A stretch of 64,000 nucleotides of DNA from Haematobia irritans (Eukaryota; Arthropoda; Insecta; Diptera; Muscidae), in assembly GCF_050003625.1 (NCBI RefSeq), contig NC_134397.1, positions 147,745,526 through 147,809,525 of the forward strand. Reading direction: 5' to 3'. The notes beneath the pieces are model-generated. The model worked only from the letters and a program-made list of their open reading frames with translations, was not told the DNA's origin and did no database searches. Made by a program: the position numbers and the translations under genes. This document shows, piece by piece, positions 31,441-42,046 of this stretch. Each line of letters opens with the position of its first letter. The first letter of the stretch is position 1.

Positions 31441-31945
31441 AAAATTTTTGAGAAAATTTTCTATAGAAATAAAATTTTGAAAACCAAAATCCTAAAGAAT
31501 TAAATTTTTGAAAAAAAAAATTTCAATAGAAATAAAATTGTGAAAAAATTTTCTATAGAAATAAAATTTTGAAAAAATTTTCTATATAAATAAATAAAAT
31601 TTTGACAACATTTTCTATAGTAAAAAAAATTTTGAGAAAAATTTTTATAGAAATAAAATGTCGACAAAATTTTCTATACAAATAAAATGTTGACTAAATT
31701 TTCTATGGAAATAAAATGTTGACAACATTTTCCATAGAAATAAATTTTTGACAAAATTTTCTATAGAAATAAAATTTTGAGATAACTGTCTATAGATATA
31801 AAATTAAAAAACAAAATTCTATAGAATTTTGAGAAAAATGTTGAAAAAAAAATTGACAAGGTTTTCTATAGAAAAAAAAATTGAGAAAATCGAAAGAAAT
31901 ACATTTCTGAGAAAATTTTCTATACATTAAAAGAAAAAAGTTTAT
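31441..31945 (-). repeat. 29-bp minisatellite array, second half of duplication
   Basis: The same unit and the same sub-order as 30800-31265, including CAAAATCCTAAAGAATTAAA and GAATTTTGAGAAAAATG landmarks. It ends at TTTTCTATACATTAAAAG. Confidence 0.75.
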
Positions 31946-33150
31946 TTGAATCCGAATATATTGACCTTTCTTTAAGGATTTTTTTATTGATTCCGAGCCA
32001 AAGATGCGGTTTCTTTAAAATAAAAACATTTTTTGCGGACTTCCCTGGCTTTAAATCTAGGATCGATAAAATTAAAATTGGTTACAGATTTCATTCATCG
32101 AATTTGTATTCTCTGTTTGCGATATATTAATAAATGTATTCATGTACAAACAAATTCCAGTTTCAAAATCCAAATTATGCCAAGTACTTCAAAGTAAAAA
32201 CTGTTTTCTTAATGCTAAAACAAAATCTTTAAACCAAAGTTGCAAATCCTTAAAATAAATCTTAGCCTATATTTGAAGCGTTTTTATCTTAAATTTAAAA
32301 ATTCAATATATAAGTTGAGTTAAAGACGATTGCTTTAAATTAAATGTTTTTCTTTATTTTAAGGAACATTTGCCTTACTTCAAAGATCTACAACTTCAAC
32401 AGAACGACACAAAATTTCAAGATTTGTGTCCTAAATTTAATGAAAAAAAATTTTAAGCAAGGATTATAAACGTTCTTTTAATTAAAATGTCATTATTTTA
32501 AAGAATTTTGTCCTCAGCACTGCGTAAATTTTGTGTCCTAAAATTTAAGTTGCATAATCTTCCATATTAGGTCAATATATTTTTCAGTGTAGAAATAAAA
32601 TTTTGCCAATATTTTCTATAGGTATAAAATTTATATCTTTTTGTTGTTTTTCTTTTTTTTTGTTTTTATCTTTATTTTTCAAATAAAAGTTTTTCTGTTT
32701 TTTTCGAGATTGAGATCTATATATATATATGATATGTATATTATATGATATAAAATTTTGCAAAATAAGACATTTTTGTTTGCTAGTTTTTTGGTAAGAT
32801 TTTCTCCAAATTTTTGTAAATTATTTTTGGCTCGAGTGACAACCTTGCTTAAAAGTCTGATGTTGTGCTATTTACTTTAGTAGTTACCGGCGTGCCGAAA
32901 TTGATTTACTGTACGCTTGAGAGGTAAGCCAAAAAATTGGTTACAGTAGGAGTAGGTACTCAAGTTTCGGTACACTGAAGTGCCGCCAGGGTTCGGCGTC
33001 TTGCAGACACAGTTGATAATATCGGCTTAGGTAAATAAAGGGGAACTGTCGGCCCTGATCAGCTATCGTGACATCAGTGACTGCGGCCCTCTCACCCCCT
33101 AAACGAGATTGCTGGATGTAATCTTCATCGATTTATTATTTATCTTTAGA
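31946..33150. other. Duplicated block, then sequence of unknown nature
   Basis: 31946-32095 repeats 31266-31430. From 32100 to 32590 the sequence is AT-rich and ends in ATTTTTCAGTGTAG, which looks like a MITE terminus. 32790-32850 contains the GGCTCGAGTGACAACC block that borders other minisatellite arrays. 32880-33120 is distinctly richer in G and C (CTGAAGTGCCGCCAGGG, CTGCGGCCCTCTCACC). I see no ORF or family there. Confidence 0.4.
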
Positions 33151-33151
33151 T

Positions 33152-33385
33152 GCACACACAAAGAAAATTTCATTAAAATTGAGCCAACGAAAATTTTTCA
33201 TTGATATAACGAAACATTTTCATTAAGACAATGAAAATGTTCGTTTATAGTACGAAACGTTTCGTTGACTAACAGAAAATTCGTTATAATAACGAAAAAT
33301 TTCGTTATATCAATGAATTTGTTTCATTGGCTCAATTTTAATGACACATTTCATTAATATAACGAAACTTTTTCTACCAGTGCAG
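33152..33385. mobile_element. Foldback element, about 230 bp
   Basis: An imperfect palindrome of about 100-bp arms. The left arm has CATTAAAATTGAGCCAACG and the right arm has CATTGGCTCAATTTTAATG. It starts CACACAAAGAAAATTTC. A second, more diverged copy is at 59752-59995. Confidence 0.65.
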
Positions 33386-34599
33386 TTCTCTGATTCTACG
33401 GTCAAAAGGGTAGTTCGATGAGACTCAATTATTAATAAGGAGTATTAATTTCAATACGCTTGCCTCCAATCTAGGTACTTCGGCAGGGAATTTAGGACAG
33501 CTCTACTGTGGGGACTTCTAAACTCCGATATTCTTGTAATGTTTATTCGTCCTCTATTGCAATCCTTTGTAAGAAATTTTAACAAAGGATACGGATAAGA
33601 AATTTCCGTAAAATTATCTTTATATAAAATTGTGAGTGGAAATGTTATTGGTCTACTGGTTATCCTAAAATATGCAAACATTTCAATATAAATGAAAACG
33701 GAATGATATAAAATTACTGCATTCATAAGTATTTACACAAAATCCATTGAAAATTATAATTTAAAAAATATTTAAAAGTAATAAAAAAAATACAACTCAT
33801 TAAAGCCTATTAGTTGAGATAACATTGACATAGATATTCACACAGAAACATACACACACAAACATGTATATCGCATCTCCAGTTTCCCCGCTAAATGTAT
33901 ACAATGCTTCATTAATTTAATACATTCATCTGCTATTTAGTAATAATATTATATTAATTGTAATTTGATATATACACATATATTCAAAGTCATATTCCTT
34001 CACACCAACACCACAACTCACATATACACATACTCCTTAAAACAAAAACCCCTATCCATTACACACCAACGCCTACCCTTATAATATTCCAATTTTCCCA
34101 ATTTTCGATCCACCTTACACACTACAATTCAACTCCCTCCAGAGAGAAGTTTTGAAAATAAACAAAAGTTGATAATATACACTTAATTAATATTTAACAA
34201 AAACTACACATTTAAATAAGTTAATTGATTTCTTTTGAATCTTATTTGGAAATAAATTAATAATAAGTGCAAATGTTTATTTATAATGTGACAAAATGTG
34301 AAGAAGAGTTGAGGCAGAAGAGATTATTAAATAAATACTAATAATCATTTTATGCTAAATTATTAATTTAACTTATGTGATTTATTTGTTTAAAGCATGC
34401 ATAATTGCATAACCGCAGGTAAGCTAAAATAAATAATTAAGCCTACATCTAAAGACAAGAAAATATGACCGAATTGGGGTTACAAATATAAAATTAGATT
34501 TTTGTCTAACCAAAAATTAATCATGAATAAACTAAATTTATCTGATTTACTAGAAATGTATAAAGGACATAGGTTATAAAATTAATAAGGAGTATTAAT
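33386..34599. other. AT-rich sequence, nothing recognised
   Basis: No supported gene. The 91-codon frame at 33451-33726 has no motif. A 23-bp word beginning ATTAATAAGGAGTATTAAT occurs at about 33430 and again at about 34581. Confidence 0.35.
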
Positions 34600-34865
34600 T
34601 TCATAACCAGCGATCCAAAAATCCTAGATCCCTGAATGGGGAGAGGGACCTTCCCTTTGCTCGACTTTTTTTAAGTACAATGAAAAAGCTAAACATCTCT
34701 GATTTGCTTGAAATTTACAGGGGACGCGAGGGAGGTTAAAAAATTAATTTTGACAGCGATCTGCTACATTAATTTTGGTCGGGGAGGTTATCTCCCTTTT
34801 GCCAGACTTTATTCTAAGTATAGTAAAAATAAACTAAACTTCTTTTACATACTACAAATTTAAAG
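34600..34865 (-). repeat. Family D repeat, left part
   Basis: GGGGAGAGGGACCTTCCC, CTCGACTTTTTTTAAGTACA and TTTGGTCGGGGAGGT match, in reverse, the units of the element at 58300-59748. Its continuation is at 37285-37630, on the other side of a nested pair of HINE-B elements. Confidence 0.55.
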
Positions 34866-37106
34866 AAATAAGTAAAGTCTAAAGTCGGGTGTTACCATCT
34901 CAACTCCTTCAAATTTGTTGGGAGTTATTATCAAGGTTTATATTCCCATATACAAATATTTATATCTGAAACGATTTGGAGACAATTTTTTGTACTTCTA
35001 CACAATCGCTACAATTAAAATTTAATTCGGCTAACACCCTGGGATGAAACACGATGTTAGTAAAAAACAAGTAAGGAAAGTCTAAAGTCGGGCGGGGCCG
35101 ACTATATTATACCCTGCACCACTTTGTAGATATAAAGTTTGTCCCAAATACATACATTTAAATATCACTCGATTTGGACAGAATTTGATAGACTTTTACA
35201 AAATCTATAGACTCAAAATTTAAGTTGGCTAATGCACTAGGGTGGAGCACAATTTTTGGTAAAAAAAAATATGGGAAAAATTTAAATCTGAAGCAATTTT
35301 AAGGAAGCTTCGCAAAAGTTTATTTATGATTTAACGTTCGATATATATGTATTAAAAGTTTAGGAAAATTAGAGTCATTTTTACAACTTTTCGACTAAGA
35401 AGTGGCGATTTAACAAGGAAAATATTGGTATTTTGACCATTTTTGTCGAAATCAGAAAAACATATATATGGGAGCTATATCTAAATCTGAACCGATGTCA
35501 ACCAAATTTGACACGCATAGCTACAATGCTAATTCTACTCCCTGTGCAAAGTTTCAACTAAATCGAAGTTAAAAATTGGCTTCTGTGGTCATATGAGTGT
35601 AAATCGGGCGAAAGCTATATATGGGAGATATATCCAAATCTGAACCGATTTCAACCAAATTTGGCACGCATAGTTACAATGCTAATTCTACTCCCTATGT
35701 AAAATTTCAACTAAATCGGAGCAAAAAATTGGCCACTGTGGGCAAATGAGTGTAAATCGGGCGAAAGCTATATATGGGAGCTATACCTAAATCTGAACCG
35801 ATTTGGCTGATATTTTGCAAGTGTTTTGAGACTCATAAAATATTTGGATGTACGGAATTTGAAGAAGGTCGGTGGATATACACGCCAATTATGATCAAAT
35901 CGGTGAAAAATATATATGGCAGCTATATCTAAATCTGAACCGATTTTTTCCAAAATCAATAGGGATCGTCTTTGAGCCGAAACAGGACCCTATACCAAAT
36001 TTTAGGACAATCGGACTAAAACTGCGAGCTGTACTTTGCACACAAAAATACACCAACTGACAGACAGACGGACAGGCAGACAGACAGACGGACATCGCTA
36101 AATGGACTCAGAATTTAATTCTAAACCGATCCGTATACTAAAATGTTGGTCTATGATTACTCCTTCTTGGCGTTACATACATATGCACAAACTTATTATA
36201 CCCTGTGCCACAGTAGTGGTGAAGGGTATAAATATGGGAAATATAAATAAAGAGCCAAAAGAGCATTTATGATTTATCGGGCGATACATATGTATTCGAG
36301 ATATAGGACAATTTGAGTAATATTTACAATTTTTGAAACATTCTACCATATTTCCCCTACTCTGGCGTACATATATAAGGGACCTATATCTAAATATGAA
36401 TCTATTTTGACCAAATTTGACATGCATAATTAGAATAATAATCCTGCTATTTCAGCCAAAAACGTAAATGGGAGAATAATTTTGGCCTCCGTGGTCATAT
36501 GGGTGTAAATCGGGCGAAAGATATATATGAGAGCTATATCTAAATCTGAACCGATTTCAACCAAATTTGGCACACTTAACGATACTATTAAACGTACTCG
36601 TTATGCAAACTTTGAAGCGACTCAGGGCAATACTCTGGCTTTTGAAGCCATATAAGTGCAAATCGGACGAAAGATATATATATATGGGAGCTATATCAAA
36701 ATCTGAACCGATTTGAACCAAATTTGACACGCTTAATGATACTATTAAATGTACTCCTTGTGCAAAATTTGAAGCAAATCAGGTCAAATCTCTGACCGAC
36801 TAGTCGAAATCAGACGAATGATATATATGGGAGCTATATCTAAATCAGAACCGATTTGGCTGATATCTTGCATATCTTACGAAAGCCCCAAAATATTTGT
36901 CTGGCCGAAATTTTGAGAAATACGTTGATAAATACGTTAATTATGACCAGATCGGAGATAAATATATATGGCAGCTATATCTAAATCTGAACCGATTTTT
37001 TCAAAATCAATAGCGATTGTCTTTGAGCCCATGTAAAACTCTGTGCCAAATTTCTGAACGATCGGACTTAAACTGCGAGCTGTACTTTGCACACAAAATT
37101 ACATAT

Positions 37107-37137
<31 letters not shown>

Positions 37138-37277
37138 GACGGACATCGCTAAATCGACTCAGAATTTAATTCTAAGCCGATCGGTATACTAAACGATGGG
37201 TCTCAGACTTTTCCTTCTTGGCGTTACATATAAATGCACAAACTTATTATACCCTGTACCACAGTAGTGGTGAAGGG
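34866..37277 (-). mobile_element. Outer HINE-B, split by an inner HINE-B
   Basis: The outer element is 34866-35066 plus 36232-37277. Its 3' end (TAAAGTCTAAAGTCGGG with a decayed hairpin) and its continuation read across the insertion: AACACGATGTTAGTAAAAA before it and ATATGGGAAATATAAAT after it. The intact element reads GCACAATTTTTGGTAAAAA and then ATATGGGAAAAATTTAAAT. Minisatellite units follow, then the GTCY run on the - strand (plus GACAGACGGACGGACGGAC near 37110) and the 5' end (plus TTATTATACCCTGTACCAC). Confidence 0.8.
35067..36231 (-). mobile_element. Inner HINE-B, complete
   Basis: It begins on the + strand AACAAGTAAGGAAAGTC, with hairpin AGTCGGGCGGGGCCGACT and TATATTATACCCTGCACC. 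It carries a 3' segment, four minisatellite units and a GTCY run (plus GACAGACAGACGGACATCG near 36082), and ends CCACAGTAGTGGTGAAGGGTATAA. Because it sits inside another copy of its own family, its exact ends can be read: TTATACCC at the 5' end, ACTTGTT at the 3' end, with no target duplication beyond ambiguous T/A bases. Confidence 0.88.
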
Positions 37278-37284
37278 AAGAAAA

Positions 37285-37630
37285 AGACGCGTGAAATTAA
37301 TATGAAATTGATATGGACTTCCATGATTTTTGGATCCCTGATCGGGGAGATAGTCCTTCCCTTGCTCGATATATGGATACTTGAAGAGAAGTTCTACGAT
37401 TTTCTTGACATGTTCATGGATTTTGGGAGTGGTCTGTAGACAAAAAACCTTTACTTTAGTTTTCGATATTTGAAAGGGGAAGTCCCTTTTTTAAAGGAAT
37501 AGAGCAAAATCTAAACTTTTCCGATTTATTTGAAATTTTCAGGTAACGTGGAAGAAGATGAGAAAGTTAATCGGGGAATCGATATTTGGTCGGGGAAGGG
37601 GAACACTCTCTTTGGAATAGAATTTTTTAA
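37285..37630 (-). repeat. Family D repeat, right part
   Basis: GGATCCCTGATCGGGGAG, TAGTCCTTCCCTTGCTCG and ATATTTGGTCGGGGAAGG continue the family D sequence interrupted at 34865. Confidence 0.55.
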
Positions 37631-37669
37631 AGTAAAAAAAACTTAAAATTACATGGAATTACATATTGA

Positions 37670-38280
37670 CACACCCCAGCATAAAAATTTGGAAGTTCTT
37701 CCAAAGGCACAACTTTAAAAGCACTTCCAGAAGATGCACTCCTATTAATGTTCTTTATTTTAACTACCCAGGAGGTTATTTTAATTCAATTCTTTATAAC
37801 TTGATTTGTTCATACTTTTAATGGGTAATTTTAACTTTGTTTGTTTCAAATAGGTTAAAAACAGAGTAAGAATTCATAAAATGTACAAATCATTTAAATT
37901 TTGTCGAAAAAAATGCTAAATTCAATCTGAAAAATTGTGAATTTTTGAAAATATTTGAGGTCAAACGTTTCCAACAAGCTTTAGAATCCATTAAAAATTA
38001 TAAACAAATTATAAAAATTATTTATTTGACAAAATATAACAGATTTTTTTAATTTACATCCAAAACACTGAATTCGGATTACACCTAAAGAAGTGATGCA
38101 AACTCAGTGCAACGGCTGTTGAAATGGAGGACTTCCGTCCTATGACAAGCCCAAGTTAAATTTATCGCTTCTGCGTCAATTATGCACCACTTCCGGATCC
38201 AAAAAGAACATTTTCATTACATTTTTGGCGACGCTTTTTTTTTGCTGGGACATTTTAAAAACTTGGTTCTTCAAGCACTT
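37670..38280 (-). repeat. Family G dispersed repeat, inverted copy
   Basis: CATCCAAAACACTGAATTC, CAACGGCTGTTGAAATGGAG, TCCGTCCTATGACAAG and CTTCCGGATCCAAAAAG match 9080-9395 in reverse. This copy is longer. No coding capacity seen. Confidence 0.55.
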
Positions 38281-38329
38281 GTAAATATTTACTTGTATAA
38301 TAATATTTACTTACTTGGTGTATATAGGT

Positions 38330-38590
38330 GCTCAAGGCCCCAAATCGATGATCGGTTTATACAAGAGCTATATCAAAGCCTGTACCGAGTCGGCACATCT
38401 CGTTGTGGACCCAAAGTACCCCCAGATTTCATATTTCAAGCAAAACGAATAAAAATTGCCGTGTTGAGAATCCCAAGAAGTCAAATCTGGAGATCGGTTT
38501 CATGGCTGAACAAGAAGGTTAAATCATGGGCCCATATGATTACAATTTTTTTATTTCGACAAAATTTTAAGATGTCAAAATCATATGTTT
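38330..38590 (-). mobile_element. HINE-C-like fragment
   Basis: It contains CCCCAAATCGATGATCGG, TTTATACAAGAGCTATATC, GGACCCAAAGTACCCCCAG and CCCAAGAAGTCAAATCTGG, all degraded HINE-C minisatellite motifs read on the - strand. Confidence 0.55.
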
Positions 38591-39034
38591 ATGGTGATTG
38601 CAGCTCTCCAAATGACACTGCATAGCAAATGCATCTCAAACAAACTCGCGCATTCATAGCTGGAGAATTGTTCAAAATACCACGCACATCAGTTTTTAAA
38701 CTGCATCATAAACTGTTTTTGTTAATAGATGGCGAAGATCCATTTGACTGACTTCCATTCTTAACTTTGGTGGGTATTATAGTCTTATTTGTCTCATATC
38801 GGCGTTCCTCGGATGAATTATCCACATCACAATCACTCATAGGTGACGCAATTAAATTTGAACCTTTATTTTTCTCTGGATTTTAATTATTTTTTCAGGA
38901 AAATTGAAAGAATAAATAATTGCCACTTTTACCAATGCCATACGATACTTTTATCAGCTGATTTTGACTTCTTAAAATTGTAAACAACATATTGAAATTT
39001 GTTGTTTTTGTTATCGTGATTCAACCTCCTTATT
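38591..39034. other. Spacer, nothing recognised
   Basis: No ORF or known repeat, apart from a word (ATCAGCTGATTTTG) that also occurs near 17110. Confidence 0.3.
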
Positions 39035-39580
39035 CAGCCATGATCGATTTATATGTGGGCTATACCAAAATGTGGACCGATACACATCAGAATCGCCACA
39101 ACTCCTTTTAAATACCTTTACATCTTGAATTTCAGCCAAATCATATAAAAATTGGGGTCTGTAGACACACAAGAAATCAAATCGGGAAATCGGTATATAT
39201 GGGGGTTATACCAAAACGTGAACCGATAGACATCATATTCGTCATTGCATTTTGCATTTCAGCCAAATCGTATAAAAATTTGGGTCTCTAGACGCTGAAG
39301 AAGTCAAATCGGGAGATCGATCTATATGGGGGTTATACCGAAACATGGACCGATACACACCATATTCGGCACACCTCTTTGTGGACCTAAAATATTGCTA
39401 GATTTCCAATTTAGGTTAGGTTAGGTTGATATCATCCTATCAATTTTGTGTTGAATTGATGCCCACTTAGACCAGAATAGGTTCATTGTGATTCCTCGAT
39501 GTGATCTTTCCATTTTCTTCCTTCCGATGCGGTCCGCTTGTCACAGAACTTCCACCTGCTCGTTTTCTTTCAAAGAAATC

Positions 39581-39874
39581 TCAGAACAACCAGCCAGAGA
39601 CCCTGATGAACGCAAGTATGTTCCTTAAGCTGCACTCACGCAGATCAGTGAGAGCCTGAAAGAAAAAGGAGCCCAGTATATTGTTTCTTCTAAAGGATAA
39701 AGCTGGACTCTGGCACAGGAAGTGGTACGAGTCCTCCGTAACTTCCGGTTCCAGGCACCATCTACAGATATCATCGTCTTTAAGTCCTATTCTTACCATG
39801 TGTTTCCCAAGTGTGTTATGTCCTGTTATGATACCAATCAATGGCCGCAACTCTTCTCTGTTCATCGACATCAA
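39581..39874 (-). pseudogene. LINE C-terminal zinc-knuckle fragment
   Basis: It encodes ITGHNTLGKHMVRIGL, then a CX2C...HX3C knuckle (CRWCLEPEVTEDSYHFLC), then NILGSFFF and ILAFIRVSGWLF before the stop. This is the same domain as in the LINE at 30276-30490 but clearly diverged, so two LINE lineages are present. Confidence 0.78.
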
Positions 39875-40072
39875 AATTTCGCAGTTCTTACGTTTCTTTT
39901 CGCCCCATATGAACTTGGTTTGCTCGCAACCATCCGAAGAGACCCAGCGTCTTCGCCATAGTTCATCATATTTTACCTTTATCCTGTAATGATAAGAATA
40001 TAATGGAGGAAAAACGTCTGCTAGGACATTATTCGTTCACGAGCGCCCTCCTTAGCCAGTACATCCGCTTCC

Positions 40073-40288
40073 CTATTTCCTGGTCATTTCCACCCAGCAC
40101 TGAGTTATATTATGCTGTTCAGTGAGAACCTTAGACCTTATGTCAGCACTGCACAATGGTTTTATAGCTGCCTGACTGTCGATGAAGAAGCTGATATCGC
40201 TTCTGAATAACGGCCTCATCAACAGCGACTCAGCAGCCTTTGTGATCGCAGAGATCTCAGCCTGCAAATTACTGCAATCACTATCCAA
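40073..40288 (-). pseudogene. LINE RNase H fragment
   Basis: It encodes QAEISAITKAAESLL and FFIDSQAAIKPL, the Glu and Asp motifs of the LINE RNase H domain. It ends early, at a frameshift before the GHxxxxGNExAD motif. Confidence 0.72.
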
Positions 40289-40302
40289 CGTGCAAGACTC
40301 CC

Positions 40303-40773
40303 TTATCCCCAGTTCACTACAATAGATTCCGCTACCCGTTTATTCCTCCATTTTTGATCCGTCCGTATACAGGGTTCCGAAGGGTATCCTGCTGTCTTCC
40401 CACTCCTCCATACTTGGACCATATGCTCCGTGGCCATATGGTCCGCCTCTATATACTGCCCGGCCAGAATTTCAGTATGTCTGCAGGCTGTCCCCCCCAG
40501 CGTGTTCAAGCTTTTAAGTCTCAGAAGTGTCCGTTCTGCCGTCTTCCTTACGTGTAAATCGAGTGGGATAACTCCCATCAGTACCTCCAAAGCGGCAGTG
40601 GCTGTGGTCCTCATAGCGCCTGCCCTATTTATGCTATTTATTCTCGACATAAGATTTTGGTGTTTCACGATTGTCCACCAAACATGACAACCATATGTGG
40701 CCACAGGTCTAACAACCGCGGTATAAAGCCAGCCTAAAAGAGAAGGCCTCATTCCCCATCTCTGCCCGACCAA
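40303..40773 (-). pseudogene. LINE RT thumb/connection fragment
   Basis: An open frame of 156 codons in a different frame from the RT palm. It carries LGWLYTAVVRPVATYG and TATAALEVLMGVIPLDLHV, typical of the region between RT and RNase H in RNase H-bearing LINEs. Confidence 0.75.
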
Positions 40774-40902
40774 TTTCTGACACTAGTATAATGCCGCATA
40801 GGCTCTCTTTATGCGATCCCCACTATTCTCCATCCAGTTCGTTTTGGAATCCAAAAGAACTCCCAGGTCCCTTGCTGATTTCAAGAGGATCAACTTCGTG
40901 CC

Positions 40903-41163
40903 CTAGAAATCAGAAGACTTGTAACCGATAACCTTTCTCCTCCTGTTGAACGGTACCAACTCCGTCTTTCCAGGGTTCACCCCTATTCCGCATCCTCGTG
41001 TCCACTCCGAAAGATACTGCAAAGACCCGCTCAGCACATCCGAAATAGAATCCAGGAATTCTTCCGATACCATTATAACAATCTCGTACGCGTATGCCAC
41101 TAACTTCATGCCCTTACTGGTCACCCCAATCAATACCTCGTTCACCACCAATAGCCATAGCAA
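40903..41163 (-). pseudogene. LINE reverse transcriptase fragment
   Basis: It encodes the end of the RT palm. The motif before the active site (PLLWLLVVNEVL, starting just upstream) is kept. The active-site box reads AYAYEIVI, so the two aspartates of the usual YADD are altered (Asp-Asp to Tyr-Glu). This alone would abolish polymerase activity. The following CGIGVNPGKTELVPF segment is normal for the family. Confidence 0.75.
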
Positions 41164-41827
41164 AGGTGATATTATCCCTCCCTGTGATTTCCAATTTCAG
41201 GGAAATCTCAAGAAAATTTCAGTGTATAAGTACTCAAGACCTCAAATCGCGCGATCGTTTTATATGGGAGCTATATCAAAATCTGGGCCGATATAGCCCA
41301 TCTTCGAACTTGACATGTGACATGTGTACAGACAAAAGACGAATCTGTGCCAAATTTCAGGACGATGGCGCCATTATTGAAGGCTGTAGCGTGGTTACAA
41401 CAGACAGGCAGACGGACATGATTGTATCGTCTTACAATTTCTTCCTGATCAAGAGTAAATGTTATATATATGTATAGTCGGAAATCAATATTTCGATGCA
41501 AAAGCAATGGCAAACTTATTATAACCCCATCACTATTCTATGATGGTGGGTATAAAAATATTGGAAATATTTAAATCTAAAGCAATTTTTAGGCTTTTAT
41601 GATTTAGCGACATTTTAATCTGGAAAATTTGAGTCATGTTTACAAGTTTTCGCTATACAGAAAGAAAATATATTTTTGTTTCAATCAAGAAAAATTATTG
41701 ATCCAATTATTTTTTCATTGAAATGTCTTCAATCACAGAAATGATATTATCAATCACCAAAGTCAATTAAAAATGTAATTGTTCCAATTGATACAATTAA
41801 TTTTTGTGATTGATTTTTGTTTCAACT

Positions 41828-42001
41828 TATTGAGACAAATAATTTAAGTAATAGAAATTTGTCTTTATTTAATGACGTTTAAAATTAGAGAGAGCAAAAC
41901 AGAATATTATAATGTTTGAATATAAAGCAAATGTAGCAAACCTACTATGTTAAAATTAATTGTGTTGCAATACAGTATTATCATACAAAGTTATTTCAAC
42001 A
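41828..42001 (-). repeat. copia 3' LTR
   Basis: 174 bp. In element orientation it begins TGTTGAAATAACTTTG and ends TGTCTCAATA, so the right edge is TA rather than the usual CA. No difference from the 5' LTR was seen. The start is fixed by the CAACT duplication outside it. Confidence 0.93.
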
Positions 42002-42046
42002 TGCCTCCTCAACATAAGTAATTTTATAGCATTCAAAATTATTTAA

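Larger units (their letters stand above)
39401..41197 (-). mobile_element. 5'-truncated RNase H-bearing LINE with 12-bp target duplication
   Basis: The inserted DNA is 39413-41185. It is flanked by perfect copies of GATTTCCAATTT (39401-39412 and 41186-41197), both part of the HINE-C it entered. On the - strand the order is: RT palm end (about 41185-40903, with GGIISPLLW and a mutated catalytic box AYAYEIVI), RT thumb/connection (40773-40303), RNase H (40288-40073, FFIDSQAAIKPL), C-terminal zinc knuckle (39874-39581, ICRWCLEP...HFLC) and a 3' UTR ending in CCTAA repeats. Frameshifts separate the domains, so it cannot encode a working protein. The RNase H and the CCHC-like end place it among the RNase H-bearing non-LTR groups (I/LOA/R1 region of the tree). 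I do not assign a clade. Confidence 0.85.
39035..41558 (-). mobile_element. HINE-C, split by a LINE
   Basis: The HINE portions are 39035-39412 and 41186-41558. Read on the - strand from 41558 it starts TTATACCCACCATCATAG. A GTCY remnant follows (plus CAGACAGGCAGACGGACATG near 41402), then minisatellite units with ATATCGGCCCAGATTTTG and later CCGATCTCCCGATTTGACT. The 3' hairpin end is not seen. It has itself landed in a HINE-B that continues at 41559. Confidence 0.7.

Noticed and set aside
33451..33726. 91-codon ORF
   Set aside because: No motif or family resemblance; not supported as coding.
38182..38625. 147-codon ORF as a protein gene
   Set aside because: It spans family G and a HINE-C fragment; the peptide reflects minisatellite translation.
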